Assembly: GCF_021117425.1 (NCBI RefSeq)
Contig: NZ_CP088298.1
Span: forward strand, 4,340,001-4,404,000
Direction of reading: 5' to 3'
Source of the DNA: Brevibacterium zhoupengii
GTDB lineage: Bacteria > Actinomycetota > Actinomycetes > Actinomycetales > Brevibacteriaceae
DNA: 64,000 bases
Shown here in pieces: positions 8,130 through 17,620 of the stretch. How positions within the stretch are numbered: position 1 is the first letter of the stretch; the number at the start of each line of letters is the position of its first letter. The notes under the pieces are model-generated. The model saw only the letters and a program-made list of their open reading frames with translations, did no database searches and was not told the DNA's origin. A program made the position numbers and the translations under genes.

Positions 8130-8218
8130 ACTGGCTATCCTTTCGCGTTTCTCACTTTTCTGCACTCTTGCTCGGAAACGCGCTCATTGTCGGGACCGGA
8201 TCTTGTCCCGACGCTCCA

Positions 8219-8737
8219 TCAGGACGACCCTGTCGTCCCGAGGTCCGCGAACTCGTCCTTCATCGACGTCAGCGTCCTGTTGATGTTCAATCGCTGGAAG
8301 TCGGAGAAGGATCTGCCTCCGGTGAGCACCCTGTCCACGATCTCCGCGACCCAGTCCGGCCACGTCGTGCGGTCATCGCTCCACGTTTCAGTGACCCGTG
8401 TGCGATCGCCGAGGTCCTCGAATTCGTAGCTCCAGGTGGCGATGCCGCCGCTGATCTTCGGTGCACTCGCACCGATCTTGCGGACTTCGAAGGCGAATCG
8501 GCGGCCCGGCTCTGAGGCTGTGACGACGCATTCGGTGACCCACCGTGCCCTATTGCGTCGGTTGCTGCCTTCGAAGATCTCGCCCACCTGCAATGGTCTG
8601 GATTCGGCAGGCGTGTGCGCGCCGGTGTTCTCGGGACTCCAGCGTGGCATCTGCGTCGGATCCGCCACCTGTTCCCAGAGGGTGAGTGCGTCGACGTCAA
8701 TGATCATGCTGTCACTGACCTGCATTGTGCGCTTCAT
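8219..8737 (-). CDS. SRPBCC (START/Bet v1-like) ligand-binding protein
   Basis: 172-residue single-domain protein of the polyketide cyclase/dehydrase type. The family's pattern is visible: an N-terminal strand QVSDSMIIDVDA, WEQVADPTQMPRWSPENTGA, RRNRARWVTECVVTASEPGRRFAFEV, TWSYEFEDLGDRTRVTETW and a long C-terminal helix. These proteins form a hydrophobic cavity; many are uncharacterised and a catalytic role cannot be assumed. The ATG at 8737 follows GGAAGGGAAG; the frame extends further upstream but overlaps the divergent GNAT promoter. The GNAT gene is divergent with a 61-base gap. Confidence 0.8.
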   Translation of the reverse strand: MKRTMQVSDSMIIDVDALTLWEQVADPTQMPRWSPENTGAHTPAESRPLQVGEIFEGSNRRNRARWVTECVVTASEPGRRFAFEVRKIGASAPKISGGIATWSYEFEDLGDRTRVTETWSDDRTTWPDWVAEIVDRVLTGGRSFSDFQRLNINRTLTSMKDEFADLGTTGSS

Positions 8738-8798
8738 TCGCTTCCCTTCCTCGCTCACATCCACCCTAGCGGCGCGGACGCGGAGTACCCTGAAGCCT

Positions 8799-9296
8799 AT
8801 GCCACCGAACGCGACGCCGCGCCTGAGATTCCGTGAGATGTCACCGGACGATCTCGACGAAATGGCGGACCTCCTCGGCGATCCACAGGTCATGGAGTAC
8901 TACCCACATCCCAAGGACCGTGAAGAAGCGGCCCGGTGGATCAACTGGAATCAGCGTAGCTATGCCGCGGACGGACTCGGACTCTGGGTCATCGAAACCC
9001 ACGACGGCGAATTCATCGGAGACTGCGGTCTGACCTGGCAGACGGTCAACGAGTCTCCTGCCTTGGAGATCGGTTTCCATGTAAAGGCTTCTGCCCAGAA
9101 TCTCGGATTTGCCACCGAGGCGGCCGCCTCTTGCCGTGATTTCGCCAGTTCACATGTGCTGGCGTCCCGGTTAGTCGCGATCATCCACCACAACAATCGG
9201 CACTCGCAGCGCGTAGCGGCGAAGATCGGCATGCACCGTGATCGCACGCTCACGCATTCGTCGCCGATCCATCTCGTCTACGCGAGGGACCTCTGA
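8799..9296 (+). CDS. GNAT-family N-acetyltransferase
   Basis: 165 residues from the ATG at 8799. It resembles the RimJ/RimL-type branch that acetylates protein N-termini or small amines: LRFREMSPDDLDEMADLLGDPQVMEYYPHPKDREEAARWI, then WVIETHDGEFIGDCGL (strand 4) and HHNNRHSQRVAAKIGM (the acetyl-CoA exit motif N..S.RV..K.GM). The usual acetyl-CoA loop Q/RxxGxG/A is seen as QNLGFATEAA. Frames extending upstream to 8436 run antisense to the SRPBCC gene and are discarded. Confidence 0.85.
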   Translation: MPPNATPRLRFREMSPDDLDEMADLLGDPQVMEYYPHPKDREEAARWINWNQRSYAADGLGLWVIETHDGEFIGDCGLTWQTVNESPALEIGFHVKASAQNLGFATEAAASCRDFASSHVLASRLVAIIHHNNRHSQRVAAKIGMHRDRTLTHSSPIHLVYARDL

Positions 9297-9351
9297 ACTT
9301 GAGAGACTCTCCGTCGATGTGGCCGTGCACCTGCCGCGATAGCCTGGATCT

Positions 9352-10542
9352 ATGAGCGTGAAGGTCACCCGGGACGAGGTCATTGCGTTTCGCCTTGAGG
9401 CGCAGAACCTGAATCGACGCCTGGATGAGCGGTTGTTGGTCGCTGCCACCGGAGTCTGCGGGACTCAGAACAGTCCGCCCGGATCGGCTCTGATCGCGCT
9501 CAACGCCCGCGTCTCCGATGTCACCCGGGAAGCGGTCGACACTGCGATCTCCGAGGACAAGAGCCTGTTGCAGAGCTGGTCCATGCGCGGCGCACCCTTC
9601 TTCTTTCCGGCAAGCGACCTTCCCGTTTTCACCACTGGAGTCCTCCCGCCCACGGAGGATGGACGCCGCCACTTGATCCTCGGAGTCGAGGCTTCGCTCG
9701 AGAAGCTGGAGATGTCCCTCGCCGAGGTTGTCGACCGGACCCGTGACACGATCGGATCCGTGTTGTCCGGTCGCAGACTCACGGTCAACGACCTGGGAGC
9801 CGAGATTGCCGAGCAGATCGCTCACGAATTGCCGAAGAAGAAGCGCGCCGACTGGGAGCGTGAGGGACCGTATGCCAAGGGTCAGCCTCTGGGAGACGGT
9901 GTCGTTCATTTCTGCCTGCGCGTCCTCACCCTGCAGAAGGTCATCTGCTTCGCTCCGCGGGACGGCAACAAGGCACCGTTCGTGCTGCTCGATGAATGGC
10001 TGGACACGGACGTTCCCGACGTGGCTCCGGAGGACGCCCGGGCTGAGCTTCTCCGGCGCTACCTGCACGCCTATGGGCCGTCCACGCGCGGGGACTTCGC
10101 CTCGTGGCTCGGTGTGCGTGCGCGAGAAGGCGAGGCGTGGTGGGAGCTGCTCACAGAGGAGATGACCGAGGTCGACTTCGCTCGCAAAACCTGGGTCCTG
10201 ACCGAGGATCTCGATGCGCTGCAGTCACCGCCCACTCCGGCGGGTATTCGCCTCCTCCCACCGCGCGATCCCTATACTCAGGGGCGCGATCGGGAGACCA
10301 TCATCGACAAGCAGTTCCACCGCGACGTGTTCAAGACCGTCGGTGAGCCGGGGACCATCCTTGTCGACGGCCGAATCGTCGGCACCTGGCGAGCGCGCAA
10401 GAAGGGGAAGAAACTGCACATGTCCGTCGCGGCATTCGACCCGCTGTCGGCCCATTCGAAGAAGACGGTGGAAGCCGAGGCCGAGAAGGTGGCCAGCCTG
10501 CGCGGAGTCACTGCGGGTGAGGTCGACGTCGAGTTCTGTTGA
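9352..10542 (+). CDS. winged-helix DNA-binding protein, AlkZ/YcaQ-like (HTH_42) family
   Basis: 396 residues. The opening RDEVIAFRLEAQNLNRRL and later segments LLRRYLHAYGPSTRGDFASWLGV (a winged-helix block) and LLPPRDPYTQGRD...IDKQFHRDVFKTVGEPGTILVDGRIVGTWRARK are typical of the tandem winged-helix proteins that include the bacterial DNA glycosylases AlkZ and YcaQ. Some family members remove alkylated or crosslinked bases, but others have no shown activity, so a glycosylase role here is only possible. Monocistronic; the LysR gene converges on it with a 37-base gap. Confidence 0.75.
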   Translation: MSVKVTRDEVIAFRLEAQNLNRRLDERLLVAATGVCGTQNSPPGSALIALNARVSDVTREAVDTAISEDKSLLQSWSMRGAPFFFPASDLPVFTTGVLPPTEDGRRHLILGVEASLEKLEMSLAEVVDRTRDTIGSVLSGRRLTVNDLGAEIAEQIAHELPKKKRADWEREGPYAKGQPLGDGVVHFCLRVLTLQKVICFAPRDGNKAPFVLLDEWLDTDVPDVAPEDARAELLRRYLHAYGPSTRGDFASWLGVRAREGEAWWELLTEEMTEVDFARKTWVLTEDLDALQSPPTPAGIRLLPPRDPYTQGRDRETIIDKQFHRDVFKTVGEPGTILVDGRIVGTWRARKKGKKLHMSVAAFDPLSAHSKKTVEAEAEKVASLRGVTAGEVDVEFC

Positions 10543-10579
10543 CCGAAAGGCTGGAGTACGACGTGACCGGACCTGGAGT

Positions 10580-11497
10580 TCAGCCAGCGTCTACTGGGCG
10601 AGTGCCCCTCCCTAGCAACGCTTCACCACGGGCAACCGTCTGATCCCGGAGTGCCTGCACGACGGCGGCAACGGCCGGTCGGCGCATCGAATCTGGGCGC
10701 AGCACCATCCAATAGGGAAGCCGTTCCGACAGGGTCTCTGGTAGGAGTCGTACCAGGTCGGCATGCAAGTCACCCATGAAACACGGCAGGAAGCCGATGC
10801 CCGCACTGGCACGTGTGGCTTCCACATGAACGAACACATTGGTCGAGGACAATCCGTCCTTCATCGTGGGGACCAGGCGACGCGGAGCGTCGAGGTCGTC
10901 GACTTGGAGCATCGAGTCCACGAAGTACACGAGCCGATGTTCGGTCAGCTCATCCTCGGTGACCGGGGTCCCGTGCTCTGCCAGATAGTTCCTGGAGGCA
11001 TACATGCCCAGTTCGTAGTCGCCGAGTTTGAACGCTTCGGCACGGTGGACCTGGGGTTCACCGACGACCACTTCGATATCCAGACCCGAGCGCTGCTGCA
11101 GGGCCTGGCGGGTCACTGTCACGATCTCCACGCTGAGTCCGGGGTGTCGACTCCGCAGCTTTGCCACGGCCGGGGCCGCCACGTAGGCGCTGAAGCCGTC
11201 CGTGGCTGTCATTCGGACCACTCCGGTGATCGGGTCAGGGGCACGGCCCGGTTCGCCGAGGCTACGCACCGCATCCTCCACCTGTTCCGCCACGCGCACT
11301 GCCTCTTCACCCATTTCGGTGAGTTCCCACCCGCCGGATGCTCGAGACAGGACGCGTCCGCCGAGGGCCTTCTCCAGTGCAGCGATGCGCCGGGAGATCG
11401 TCGTGTGGTTCAAGCCCAAGGTTTGTGCCGCGGTCGTGAACTTGGCCGATCGGGAAACCGTGAGCAGCACAAGCAGGTCGTTGGGCTTCGTGTCCAT
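10580..11497 (-). CDS. LysR-family transcriptional regulator
   Basis: 305 residues from the ATG at 11497 (a TTG 14 codons upstream is the alternative). The N-terminal helix-turn-helix is NDLLVLLTVSRSAKFTTAAQTLGLNHTTISRRIAALEKALGGRVLSRASGGWELT. A periplasmic-binding-like effector domain follows (VVRMTATDGFSAYVAAPAVAKLRSRHPGLSVEIV...). No divergent target gene is adjacent; the nearest neighbours are a GNAT gene upstream on the same strand and the winged-helix gene converging. Two copies of GCAATAT just upstream could be part of its own operator. Target and inducer are unknown. Confidence 0.87.
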   Translation of the reverse strand: MDTKPNDLLVLLTVSRSAKFTTAAQTLGLNHTTISRRIAALEKALGGRVLSRASGGWELTEMGEEAVRVAEQVEDAVRSLGEPGRAPDPITGVVRMTATDGFSAYVAAPAVAKLRSRHPGLSVEIVTVTRQALQQRSGLDIEVVVGEPQVHRAEAFKLGDYELGMYASRNYLAEHGTPVTEDELTEHRLVYFVDSMLQVDDLDAPRRLVPTMKDGLSSTNVFVHVEATRASAGIGFLPCFMGDLHADLVRLLPETLSERLPYWMVLRPDSMRRPAVAAVVQALRDQTVARGEALLGRGTRPVDAG

Positions 11498-11614
11498 ATC
11501 TGCAATATTAGGCAGAGTGGGCGCGGATTTGGGTCTCAATCTCGCAATATCTGTGCACGAATGCTCACGACCTACGCAGAACGATCGGATTCAGCTGTTC
11601 AGAATCGGTATGTG

Positions 11615-12148
11615 TCAGAATCGGTCAAATGGTCCCGCGTACTGGAATGTGCCGCTCTGACCGTCATAGTCAGAGAGTGTGCGGATCTGGAAGTAGTCGC
11701 CCCACTCGGACTCCGGTGAGGTAACCGCTGTCGTCGAGGCTGGGACGAAACCGAAGCGCGAGTAATAGGCAGGCTCTCCGAGCAGGCCGACAATTGTCTC
11801 GCCTCGTGCATCTGCAGCGCCGAGCACCGCATGCATCAGCGCGGAACCGACGCCTCTTCCCTGCTGCCCCGGTTGGACACTGACCGGTCCGATGCCGAGA
11901 GCTGGGGAGGAATCGACGTGAGCACGGGTGGCCAGAACGTGCCCGATGATCTCGTCATCTTCGACGGCGACGAGAGAGAACTCGGGGACCCACGCGGGAT
12001 CGTCCCGAAGCCATGAGATCAGGGTCGCTTCCCCAGGATCTCCTCCCGGCTCCACAGGTGGAGCACTGTGCTCTGCACTGCGAAATGCAGCTGCGGTGAC
12101 GGCGCGGATCGCTTCGATGTCGCCTGAACGTTCTCGTCTGATCAACAT
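11615..12148 (-). CDS. GNAT-family N-acetyltransferase
   Basis: 177 residues from the ATG at 12148; a GTG seven codons upstream is possible. The beginning LIRRERSGDIEAIRAVTAAAFRSAEHSAPP and the acetyl-CoA loop VSVQPGQQGRGVGSALMHAVLGAADARG, followed by VGLLGEPAYYSRFGFVPAS, match the YhbS-like branch of GNAT proteins. Acceptor unknown. No close operon partner. Confidence 0.85.
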   Translation of the reverse strand: MLIRRERSGDIEAIRAVTAAAFRSAEHSAPPVEPGGDPGEATLISWLRDDPAWVPEFSLVAVEDDEIIGHVLATRAHVDSSPALGIGPVSVQPGQQGRGVGSALMHAVLGAADARGETIVGLLGEPAYYSRFGFVPASTTAVTSPESEWGDYFQIRTLSDYDGQSGTFQYAGPFDRF

Positions 12149-12187
12149 GAAAATCAGACTACCGCGCACCGATGCGCACTCGGATAC

Positions 12188-12751
12188 TCAACGCCTTGTC
12201 TCGTATCGAGTCAGGTGAACTCCGTCGGGAAACGACTGAGTCTCCACCAGATTCATATTCACCCAGCTGTCGAGGGGCGTGAAGAACGGTGTACCTCCAC
12301 CCACCAGGACGGGGTAGGTGACAAGAATGTACTCGTCGATCAGTCCGGCCCGCATGGCGGTCGCGGCGAGGGTGGCGCCGCCGATGTCCATGGGACCACC
12401 GTCCTCCGACTTGAATCTGGCGATCTCCGAGGCGGCATCGCCGGAGACCAGCCGCGCATTCCATCCTAGGGTGCTGAGCGTCGATGAGAATACTGCCTTC
12501 GGCATCTCCATCCAACGGCGGGCATACTCAAGCTGTTCCGGTGTGACATCGCGCTGCTGGTCGGCGTGTGGCCAAAAGGAGCTCATACCTTCCCACAGCC
12601 TCCTGCCGTACAGAGCCAATTCGGTGGTTCCGACCCTGTCAGACCACCACTGGAACACCTCATCGTTCGGTGCGCTCCAGCCAAGATCGTCTCCAGGGGC
12701 GGCGACGTAGCCGTCCAGGCTCACGTTCATCGCAAAGGTCAGTTTCCGCAT
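12188..12751 (-). CDS. dihydrofolate reductase-family protein (RibD C-terminal domain type)
   Basis: 187 residues. The opening KLTFAMNVSLDGYVAAPGDDLGWSAPNDE and the later EDGGPMDIGGATLAATAMRAGLIDEYILVTYPVLVGGGTPFF are the hallmarks of the YwjB/YyaP-like branch of the DHFR/RibD reductase fold, which binds NADPH. These proteins are widespread in actinobacteria and mostly have no known substrate; this is not the folate-pathway FolA. Stands alone. Confidence 0.85.
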   Translation of the reverse strand: MRKLTFAMNVSLDGYVAAPGDDLGWSAPNDEVFQWWSDRVGTTELALYGRRLWEGMSSFWPHADQQRDVTPEQLEYARRWMEMPKAVFSSTLSTLGWNARLVSGDAASEIARFKSEDGGPMDIGGATLAATAMRAGLIDEYILVTYPVLVGGGTPFFTPLDSWVNMNLVETQSFPDGVHLTRYETRR

Positions 12752-12927
12752 AATGTCACGCCTCTCACGAGCTGACCGCCCCTAGTCAGGTAGATCCTAC
12801 AGCGCCTCGGCGACGATGCGTACCTCCAAATCGACCCACGAAAGCTTCGACTCTGAAGTGCCTTCGGCTTCCAAGAACTGATGACAGGATGACAGAACCA
12901 CCTGATCTGCGCGCTGCGGTTGAGCAC

Positions 12928-13878
12928 CTATTGAACGACGACTTCGCCTACATCCATCCGCGCAATACTGTCCATTGCTGCTCGGAAGCAACGGGAGACG
13001 GCATCACGGGTTTGCGCACCTGAGTGAGGTGTCCCAACAACGTTGGGAAGAGCCAGAAGCGGATCATCCGGCCGAGGAGGTTCCGTCGACCAGACGTCGA
13101 TACCGGCACCGGCGAGGTGCCCGCGTTCCAGGTGTGACGCCAAGGCTACCTCGTCAACGATCCCCGAGCGTGACATACACAAAACCAAGGATCCCGGTTT
13201 CATCGTAGACAGTTCAGCTTCACCAATCATCGACATCGTCTCAGCGGTGAGCGGTACATGAACACTGACGACGTCGCTGGTCTGCAGGAGGACGTCGAGC
13301 TGGGCAAAGGACGCGTGATGGGATATCTCGGCGTCTTGCTGGCTCTGGACTAGGTCGTAGTAGATCACCTTCATGCCCAGCCCAGCCGCGCGAGTGGCCA
13401 CCGCCTTGCCAATATGACCCAGTCCGATGATGCCAATTGTCTTGCCGGTCACTTCCAGCGATGAGTTCAGGTAGCTGTTTGAATTCGACCGGCCCGCCAC
13501 GAGGCCGTTGTGCAGTGGTACAAGGTGACGCGAAACTGCCAGCATCATCAAGATGGTGTGTTCGGCAACAGACACAGCATTCAGGCCGGACAGATTCCCT
13601 ATCCGGATTCCGCGGGCATGAGCGGCTTCGATATCAATTCCGTCGATTCCGGCACCGACGCGCTGGATGAACATCAGCCCTGGAGCTTTGTCCATAAGTG
13701 GCGCGTCGATTGTTCCGGCGCCATTGACGATCACACTGGTTTGGGCCAGTTGTTCATCGAATACTTGTGGATCATCGCTAGCGATCTCGAGTTGGAAGCA
13801 AGCCGGCGCGGCTTCATAGAGCAAGGTGGTGACTTCCGGATCCTTTTCGCCGATCCATAGGATGTGGCCATATTTCAT
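12928..13878 (-). CDS. D-isomer-specific 2-hydroxyacid dehydrogenase
   Basis: 316 residues, cytosolic. It should interconvert a D-2-hydroxyacid and the 2-keto acid with NAD(P)H. The Rossmann loop is GIIGLGHIGKAV near residues 148-159; the catalytic triad is present as Arg in CMSRSGIVDE, Glu in DVWSTEPP and His in GTPHSG. The gene overlaps the preceding MFS permease by four bases (ATGA), and a GntR/FCD regulator is upstream, so the three likely form a uptake-and-catabolism unit for a hydroxy or aldonic acid. The substrate is not identifiable. Confidence 0.87.
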   Translation of the reverse strand: MKYGHILWIGEKDPEVTTLLYEAAPACFQLEIASDDPQVFDEQLAQTSVIVNGAGTIDAPLMDKAPGLMFIQRVGAGIDGIDIEAAHARGIRIGNLSGLNAVSVAEHTILMMLAVSRHLVPLHNGLVAGRSNSNSYLNSSLEVTGKTIGIIGLGHIGKAVATRAAGLGMKVIYYDLVQSQQDAEISHHASFAQLDVLLQTSDVVSVHVPLTAETMSMIGEAELSTMKPGSLVLCMSRSGIVDEVALASHLERGHLAGAGIDVWSTEPPRPDDPLLALPNVVGTPHSGAQTRDAVSRCFRAAMDSIARMDVGEVVVQ

Positions 13879-15221
13879 GATGATGCCCCTTTCGAAGGCG
13901 CGGGGATGGATGTATTGATACTGTCAGCGGTGTGTCCGCCTCGCCCGGAGGACAGATTGTCCTTCACAAACAGGGTCAGAACTGCTGCGATCGCGCCGAA
14001 CGTCGCCAGTGAACACAGCGCGAGCACTGTGTCACCGGTGATATCCAGCAGGTATCCAAATAGTGTTGGCCCGACAAAACCGCCCAGTGCCGCGACCGAA
14101 TTGACGAAAGCCAGTCCGCCGGCTCCTGCCGCAGTGGTTCCGAGGTAGTCAGACGCCAGCGACCAAAACGCGGACATGGTGCCGTATCCGAAGAATGCCA
14201 AGCACAGAGCAATGAGTCCCGCGACCGGGCCGGTGAGTGCGCTGACACACAGACCGACGACGATGCAGAGCACCCCTAGCAGGACGTGCAGGTGACGCCG
14301 GCCATGGCGGTCCGAGGAACGCCCCAGAACGAAGAGTCCAATGACTTGGAAGGCGTAGGGGAGCACTGACAGGGACATCAGCTGGAATTGAGACAGGCCC
14401 GGGATCTGAGCAGTGATGCTGGGCAGCCAGAAGATGAGTCCGGCATTCGTGATTTGGATACACGCGTATATGCCAGCCAGCATCACAACTCGCGGCTCGC
14501 GAATCACGGTGCTCAAGCTACGCTTACCCGAATCGTGGCTGGTGCTGGACTCCGCAAGGCTGGCGAGCAGATGCGACTTCTCGGACGGAGAAAGCCACTT
14601 TGCCTGCTCCGGTCGGTCCGTCAGAACGAACCAGCAAAGGATTCCGACGAGCACGGTGGCGCCCCCCTCGATAGCGAAGAGCCACTGCCAGCCGTGAAGG
14701 CCGGCGAATCCTTCGAGTCCCAGTATCAATCCTGCCAAGGGTCCGGCCAACAGGTATGCCGCCGGGCCAGCGGCGCTGAGCAAGGCCATTGCCTGGCTCC
14801 GGCGCCGGCCGGGGAGCCACAGGGCAATGTAATAGACAGCGCCGGGAAAGAAGCCCGCCTCCGCGGCGCCCAGGAGAAATCGAAGGATATAGAAGCTGGA
14901 CTCGTTGAAAGTGAACATCATCGCCGCGGCGACCAGACCCCAGCTGACCATGATGCGTGCCAACCAGCGGCGTGCGCCGATCCGATGAAGCAGGATGTTG
15001 CTTGGTACCTCGAAAATAAAATACCCGATGAAGAAGATGCCAGCCCCAAGGCCGAACGCTGCGTTGCTGAGGCCCAGATCAGTTGACATCCGCTCTTGCG
15101 CGAAGGCGAGATTCCCTCGATCGATCTGGTTCAGCAGATACATCAGGGTCAGAAAGAGCATGATCCGCACTGTGATCTTGCGGATCACTATTCGATCAAG
15201 ACGCGTGTCGATAGTCGGCAT
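13875..15221 (-). CDS. MFS transporter, anion:cation symporter (tartrate/phthalate/glucarate) type
   Basis: 448 residues with twelve predicted membrane helices. The segment FLTLMYLLNQIDRGNLAFAQERMSTDLGLSNAAFGLGAGIFFIGY and EVPSNILLHRIGARRWLARIMVSWG is typical of the ACS family that imports organic anions with protons. The middle loop (about residues 205-245) is cytosolic. It overlaps the 2-hydroxyacid dehydrogenase start by four bases and probably supplies its substrate. Promoter space of 166 bases separates it from the GntR gene upstream. Confidence 0.88.
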   Translation of the reverse strand: MPTIDTRLDRIVIRKITVRIMLFLTLMYLLNQIDRGNLAFAQERMSTDLGLSNAAFGLGAGIFFIGYFIFEVPSNILLHRIGARRWLARIMVSWGLVAAAMMFTFNESSFYILRFLLGAAEAGFFPGAVYYIALWLPGRRRSQAMALLSAAGPAAYLLAGPLAGLILGLEGFAGLHGWQWLFAIEGGATVLVGILCWFVLTDRPEQAKWLSPSEKSHLLASLAESSTSHDSGKRSLSTVIREPRVVMLAGIYACIQITNAGLIFWLPSITAQIPGLSQFQLMSLSVLPYAFQVIGLFVLGRSSDRHGRRHLHVLLGVLCIVVGLCVSALTGPVAGLIALCLAFFGYGTMSAFWSLASDYLGTTAAGAGGLAFVNSVAALGGFVGPTLFGYLLDITGDTVLALCSLATFGAIAAVLTLFVKDNLSSGRGGHTADSINTSIPAPSKGASS

Positions 15222-15291
15222 TCAAACCAGACTCCCTCGGTTGGTCAGAAAGGCAACATGAGGTGTGTCATGCGCCATCTACCAATAAAAG

Positions 15292-15326
15292 CATCGTTTA
15301 AAGCTATACGCAATGCATATACGATG
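15292..15326. promoter_or_regulatory. possible GntR/FadR-type operator region
   Basis: CATCGT (15292-15297) and ACGATG (15321-15326) form an inverted repeat in an unusually AT-rich tract ahead of the MFS-dehydrogenase pair. It may hold the promoter and the binding site for the adjacent GntR protein; the arms are short, so this is tentative. Confidence 0.25.
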
Positions 15327-15387
15327 GTTTTTCTCGACGAGGGTCACCTGCTGCCGGTGACAAATGCCGTGTTGGGTGCGCTGGTGG

Positions 15388-16107
15388 TCAGTCGGTCGGA
15401 TAAAAGCGCGGCGTTGTCCGCCACGTCGATTCCAGCTCCTCATTGATGGCACAGACAAGGCGCCAAGCAGTATCACGAGCATCGGATGAGCGGTGGCCTT
15501 GGATTGCGTCGGCGAGATCGACGTGCAGCTGCATCGACGCCTCGTCAGGAAGTTCCGGGAGCAGTCCCAGATTGTTTCGCGCGGAGACAGTCAGGCCCAT
15601 GGGGCCTGCGAGCATACGGAACATCTCGTTACCTGAGGCCTCGAGGATTGTGGTGTGGAATAACATGTCCACCTCGATGAATCGCTGTTGGTTTCCGGCG
15701 CGTACTTCAGCGCGGAGTTCACCGGCAAGCCGGAGCAGCTGCGTGGTGATCGCATCGGGGGCGTGCGTGGCAGCCAGCGAGGCTGCCACAGGTTCCACAG
15801 CCGTCCGCAATTCGTTCAGCGATCGCAACTGCGCGAAGCTCGCTTCACTGTCCAGTCGCCACTTGATGACCAGTGGATCGAAATAGTTCCAGGACGAAGA
15901 TGCCAAGACTTTGACCCCTACCCGCTTCACACTGCTGACCAACCCGATCGATTGCAGGACGCGGATGGATTCTCGGACTACTGGCTGTGATACGCCTAAC
16001 TCCGTGGCCAACTGCTGAGCGGTCACCACGTGGCCCTCCGGGAGCTTGCCCGCGACGATGTCCCGACCGAGGCCATCAAGAGTCTGCTGAACGAGATAGG
16101 TAGCCAT
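15388..16107 (-). CDS. GntR-family regulator with FCD domain (FadR subfamily)
   Basis: 239 residues. The N-terminal winged helix reads LGRDIVAGKLPEGHVVTAQQLATELGVSQPVVRESIRVLQSIGLVSSVKRVGVKVL; the C-terminal all-helical FCD domain begins near residue 90 (SFAQLRSLNELRTAVEPVAASLAA) and includes the metal-binding pattern D...H...H (EVDMLFHTTI). FCD regulators respond to small carboxylic acids, which fits the downstream permease and dehydrogenase. It is transcribed toward them on the same strand. Confidence 0.88.
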   Translation of the reverse strand: MATYLVQQTLDGLGRDIVAGKLPEGHVVTAQQLATELGVSQPVVRESIRVLQSIGLVSSVKRVGVKVLASSSWNYFDPLVIKWRLDSEASFAQLRSLNELRTAVEPVAASLAATHAPDAITTQLLRLAGELRAEVRAGNQQRFIEVDMLFHTTILEASGNEMFRMLAGPMGLTVSARNNLGLLPELPDEASMQLHVDLADAIQGHRSSDARDTAWRLVCAINEELESTWRTTPRFYPTD

Positions 16108-16194
16108 GGCCTCCAGCCTATAGGCATCGGATCCTGGACAACGATGTACTTCCGGGCCCGTACTCGACAGACGGTGCCTCTACATGCGATACCC

Positions 16195-17532
16195 CTACTG
16201 CGGCATGTTGACGAAGCGGGACTTCGCGCCCTGGAAGGCCACGGAGATGTCCGCGGTCGGACCCGCACGGTGCTTGGCGACGATGATGTCGGCTTCGCCA
16301 GCGCGTTCGTGTTCCTTGTCGTACATGTCGTCACGGTGGATAAGCAGCACCATATCGGCGTCCTGCTCGATCGAACCGGACTCACGCAGATCCGAGATCA
16401 TCGGCCGCTTGTCCGTCCTCTGCTCGCTGCCACGGTTGAGCTGCGAAAGCGCGATGACCGGAATCTCGAGCTCCTTGGCCAGGAGCTTGAGCGAACGGGA
16501 GAACTCGGAGACCTCCTGCTGACGCGATTCGACCTTCTTACCGGAGCTCATCAGCTGCAGGTAGTCCACGCAGACCATCTTGAGATCATGCTGCTGTTTC
16601 AGGCGACGGCACTTTGCGCGGATCTCGGTCAGCGCCATGTTCGGCGAATCGTCGACGAACAGAGGCGCATCGTTGATGCGCGACTCGGTCGCGGCCAGGG
16701 TTGTCCAGTCGTGGGGGCTCAGCTCACCGCGGCGAAGGTTCTGCAGGGGAATCTCCGACTCCGCAGACAGCAGACGCATGACGAGCTCGTTCTTGCCCAT
16801 CTCCAAGGAGAAGAAGACCGCGGCCTGGCCGTGGTGGATCGCCGCCGAGCGCATGAAGTCCAACGCCAGCGTGGACTTGCCGACACCGGGTCGAGCCGCG
16901 ATGACGATCATCGTGCCCGGATGGAAACCGTTGGTCAGCGCATCGAATTCGGTGAATCCGGTCGGCACGCCCGCGGTCTGGCCATCGGTGTCACCATTGC
17001 GTTCGATCTCCTGGGCAACATCGCTGAGGATGTCGGAGAGGATCACATAGTCCTCAGTGGTGTGACGCTCGGTGACCTGGTAGATCTCCGCCTGGGCCGA
17101 GTTCACGACCTCATCGGTGTCGCCTTCGGCGTCATAGCCCATCTGCACGATGCGGGTGCCGGCCTCGACGAGTCGGCGCAGCACGGCCTGCTCACGCACG
17201 ATCGCGGCGTAGTAGCCGGCGTTCGCGGCCGTCGGAACGGAGGAGATGAGCGTGTGCAGGTAGGCCGCACCGCCGACGCGTGAAAGGTCGCCGGTCTTCG
17301 TGAGGTAGTTCGCCACGGTCACCGAGTCTGCGGGTTCACCACGCGAATACAGGTCGAGGACGGCTTCGTAGATGGTCTCGTGAGCAGGTTTGTAGAAGTC
17401 GTCGCCAGTCATGGATTCGACGCAGTCGGCGATCGCATCCTTGGACAGAAGCATCGCACCGAGGACGCTCTGCTCGGCTTCGACGTCCTGCGGCGGGGTC
17501 CTCATCCCGTCAAACCCCTGATTGTTGCTCAA
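16195..17532 (-). CDS. dnaB: replicative DNA helicase DnaB
   Basis: Hexameric 5'-3' helicase that unwinds DNA at the replication fork. About 445 residues from a TTG at 17532 that follows a strong GAGGAAGAGGAAG; an upstream GTG at 17568 would add 12 residues. The N-terminal domain begins RTPPQDVEAEQSVLGAMLLSKDAIAD; the RecA-like motor has Walker A ARPGVGKSTLALD and Walker B MVCVDYLQLM, then ISDLRESGSIEQDADMVLLIHRDD. No intein is visible. In many actinobacteria dnaB lies close to rplI; here about 22 kb separates them. The GntR gene starts 87 bases beyond its stop. Confidence 0.95.
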   Translation of the reverse strand: MSNNQGFDGMRTPPQDVEAEQSVLGAMLLSKDAIADCVESMTGDDFYKPAHETIYEAVLDLYSRGEPADSVTVANYLTKTGDLSRVGGAAYLHTLISSVPTAANAGYYAAIVREQAVLRRLVEAGTRIVQMGYDAEGDTDEVVNSAQAEIYQVTERHTTEDYVILSDILSDVAQEIERNGDTDGQTAGVPTGFTEFDALTNGFHPGTMIVIAARPGVGKSTLALDFMRSAAIHHGQAAVFFSLEMGKNELVMRLLSAESEIPLQNLRRGELSPHDWTTLAATESRINDAPLFVDDSPNMALTEIRAKCRRLKQQHDLKMVCVDYLQLMSSGKKVESRQQEVSEFSRSLKLLAKELEIPVIALSQLNRGSEQRTDKRPMISDLRESGSIEQDADMVLLIHRDDMYDKEHERAGEADIIVAKHRAGPTADISVAFQGAKSRFVNMPQ

Positions 17533-17620
17533 TCGTCTTCCTCTTCCTCGAACCTCGTCGGCGGACACCCGCTTTCAACGCCCTCCAACTGTACCTGGAT
17601 CGAGGAGCCGCAGACCCACC

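Noticed and set aside
16030..17283. 417-codon frame opposite dnaB
   Set aside because: Antisense to dnaB; product is a mirror of codon bias.
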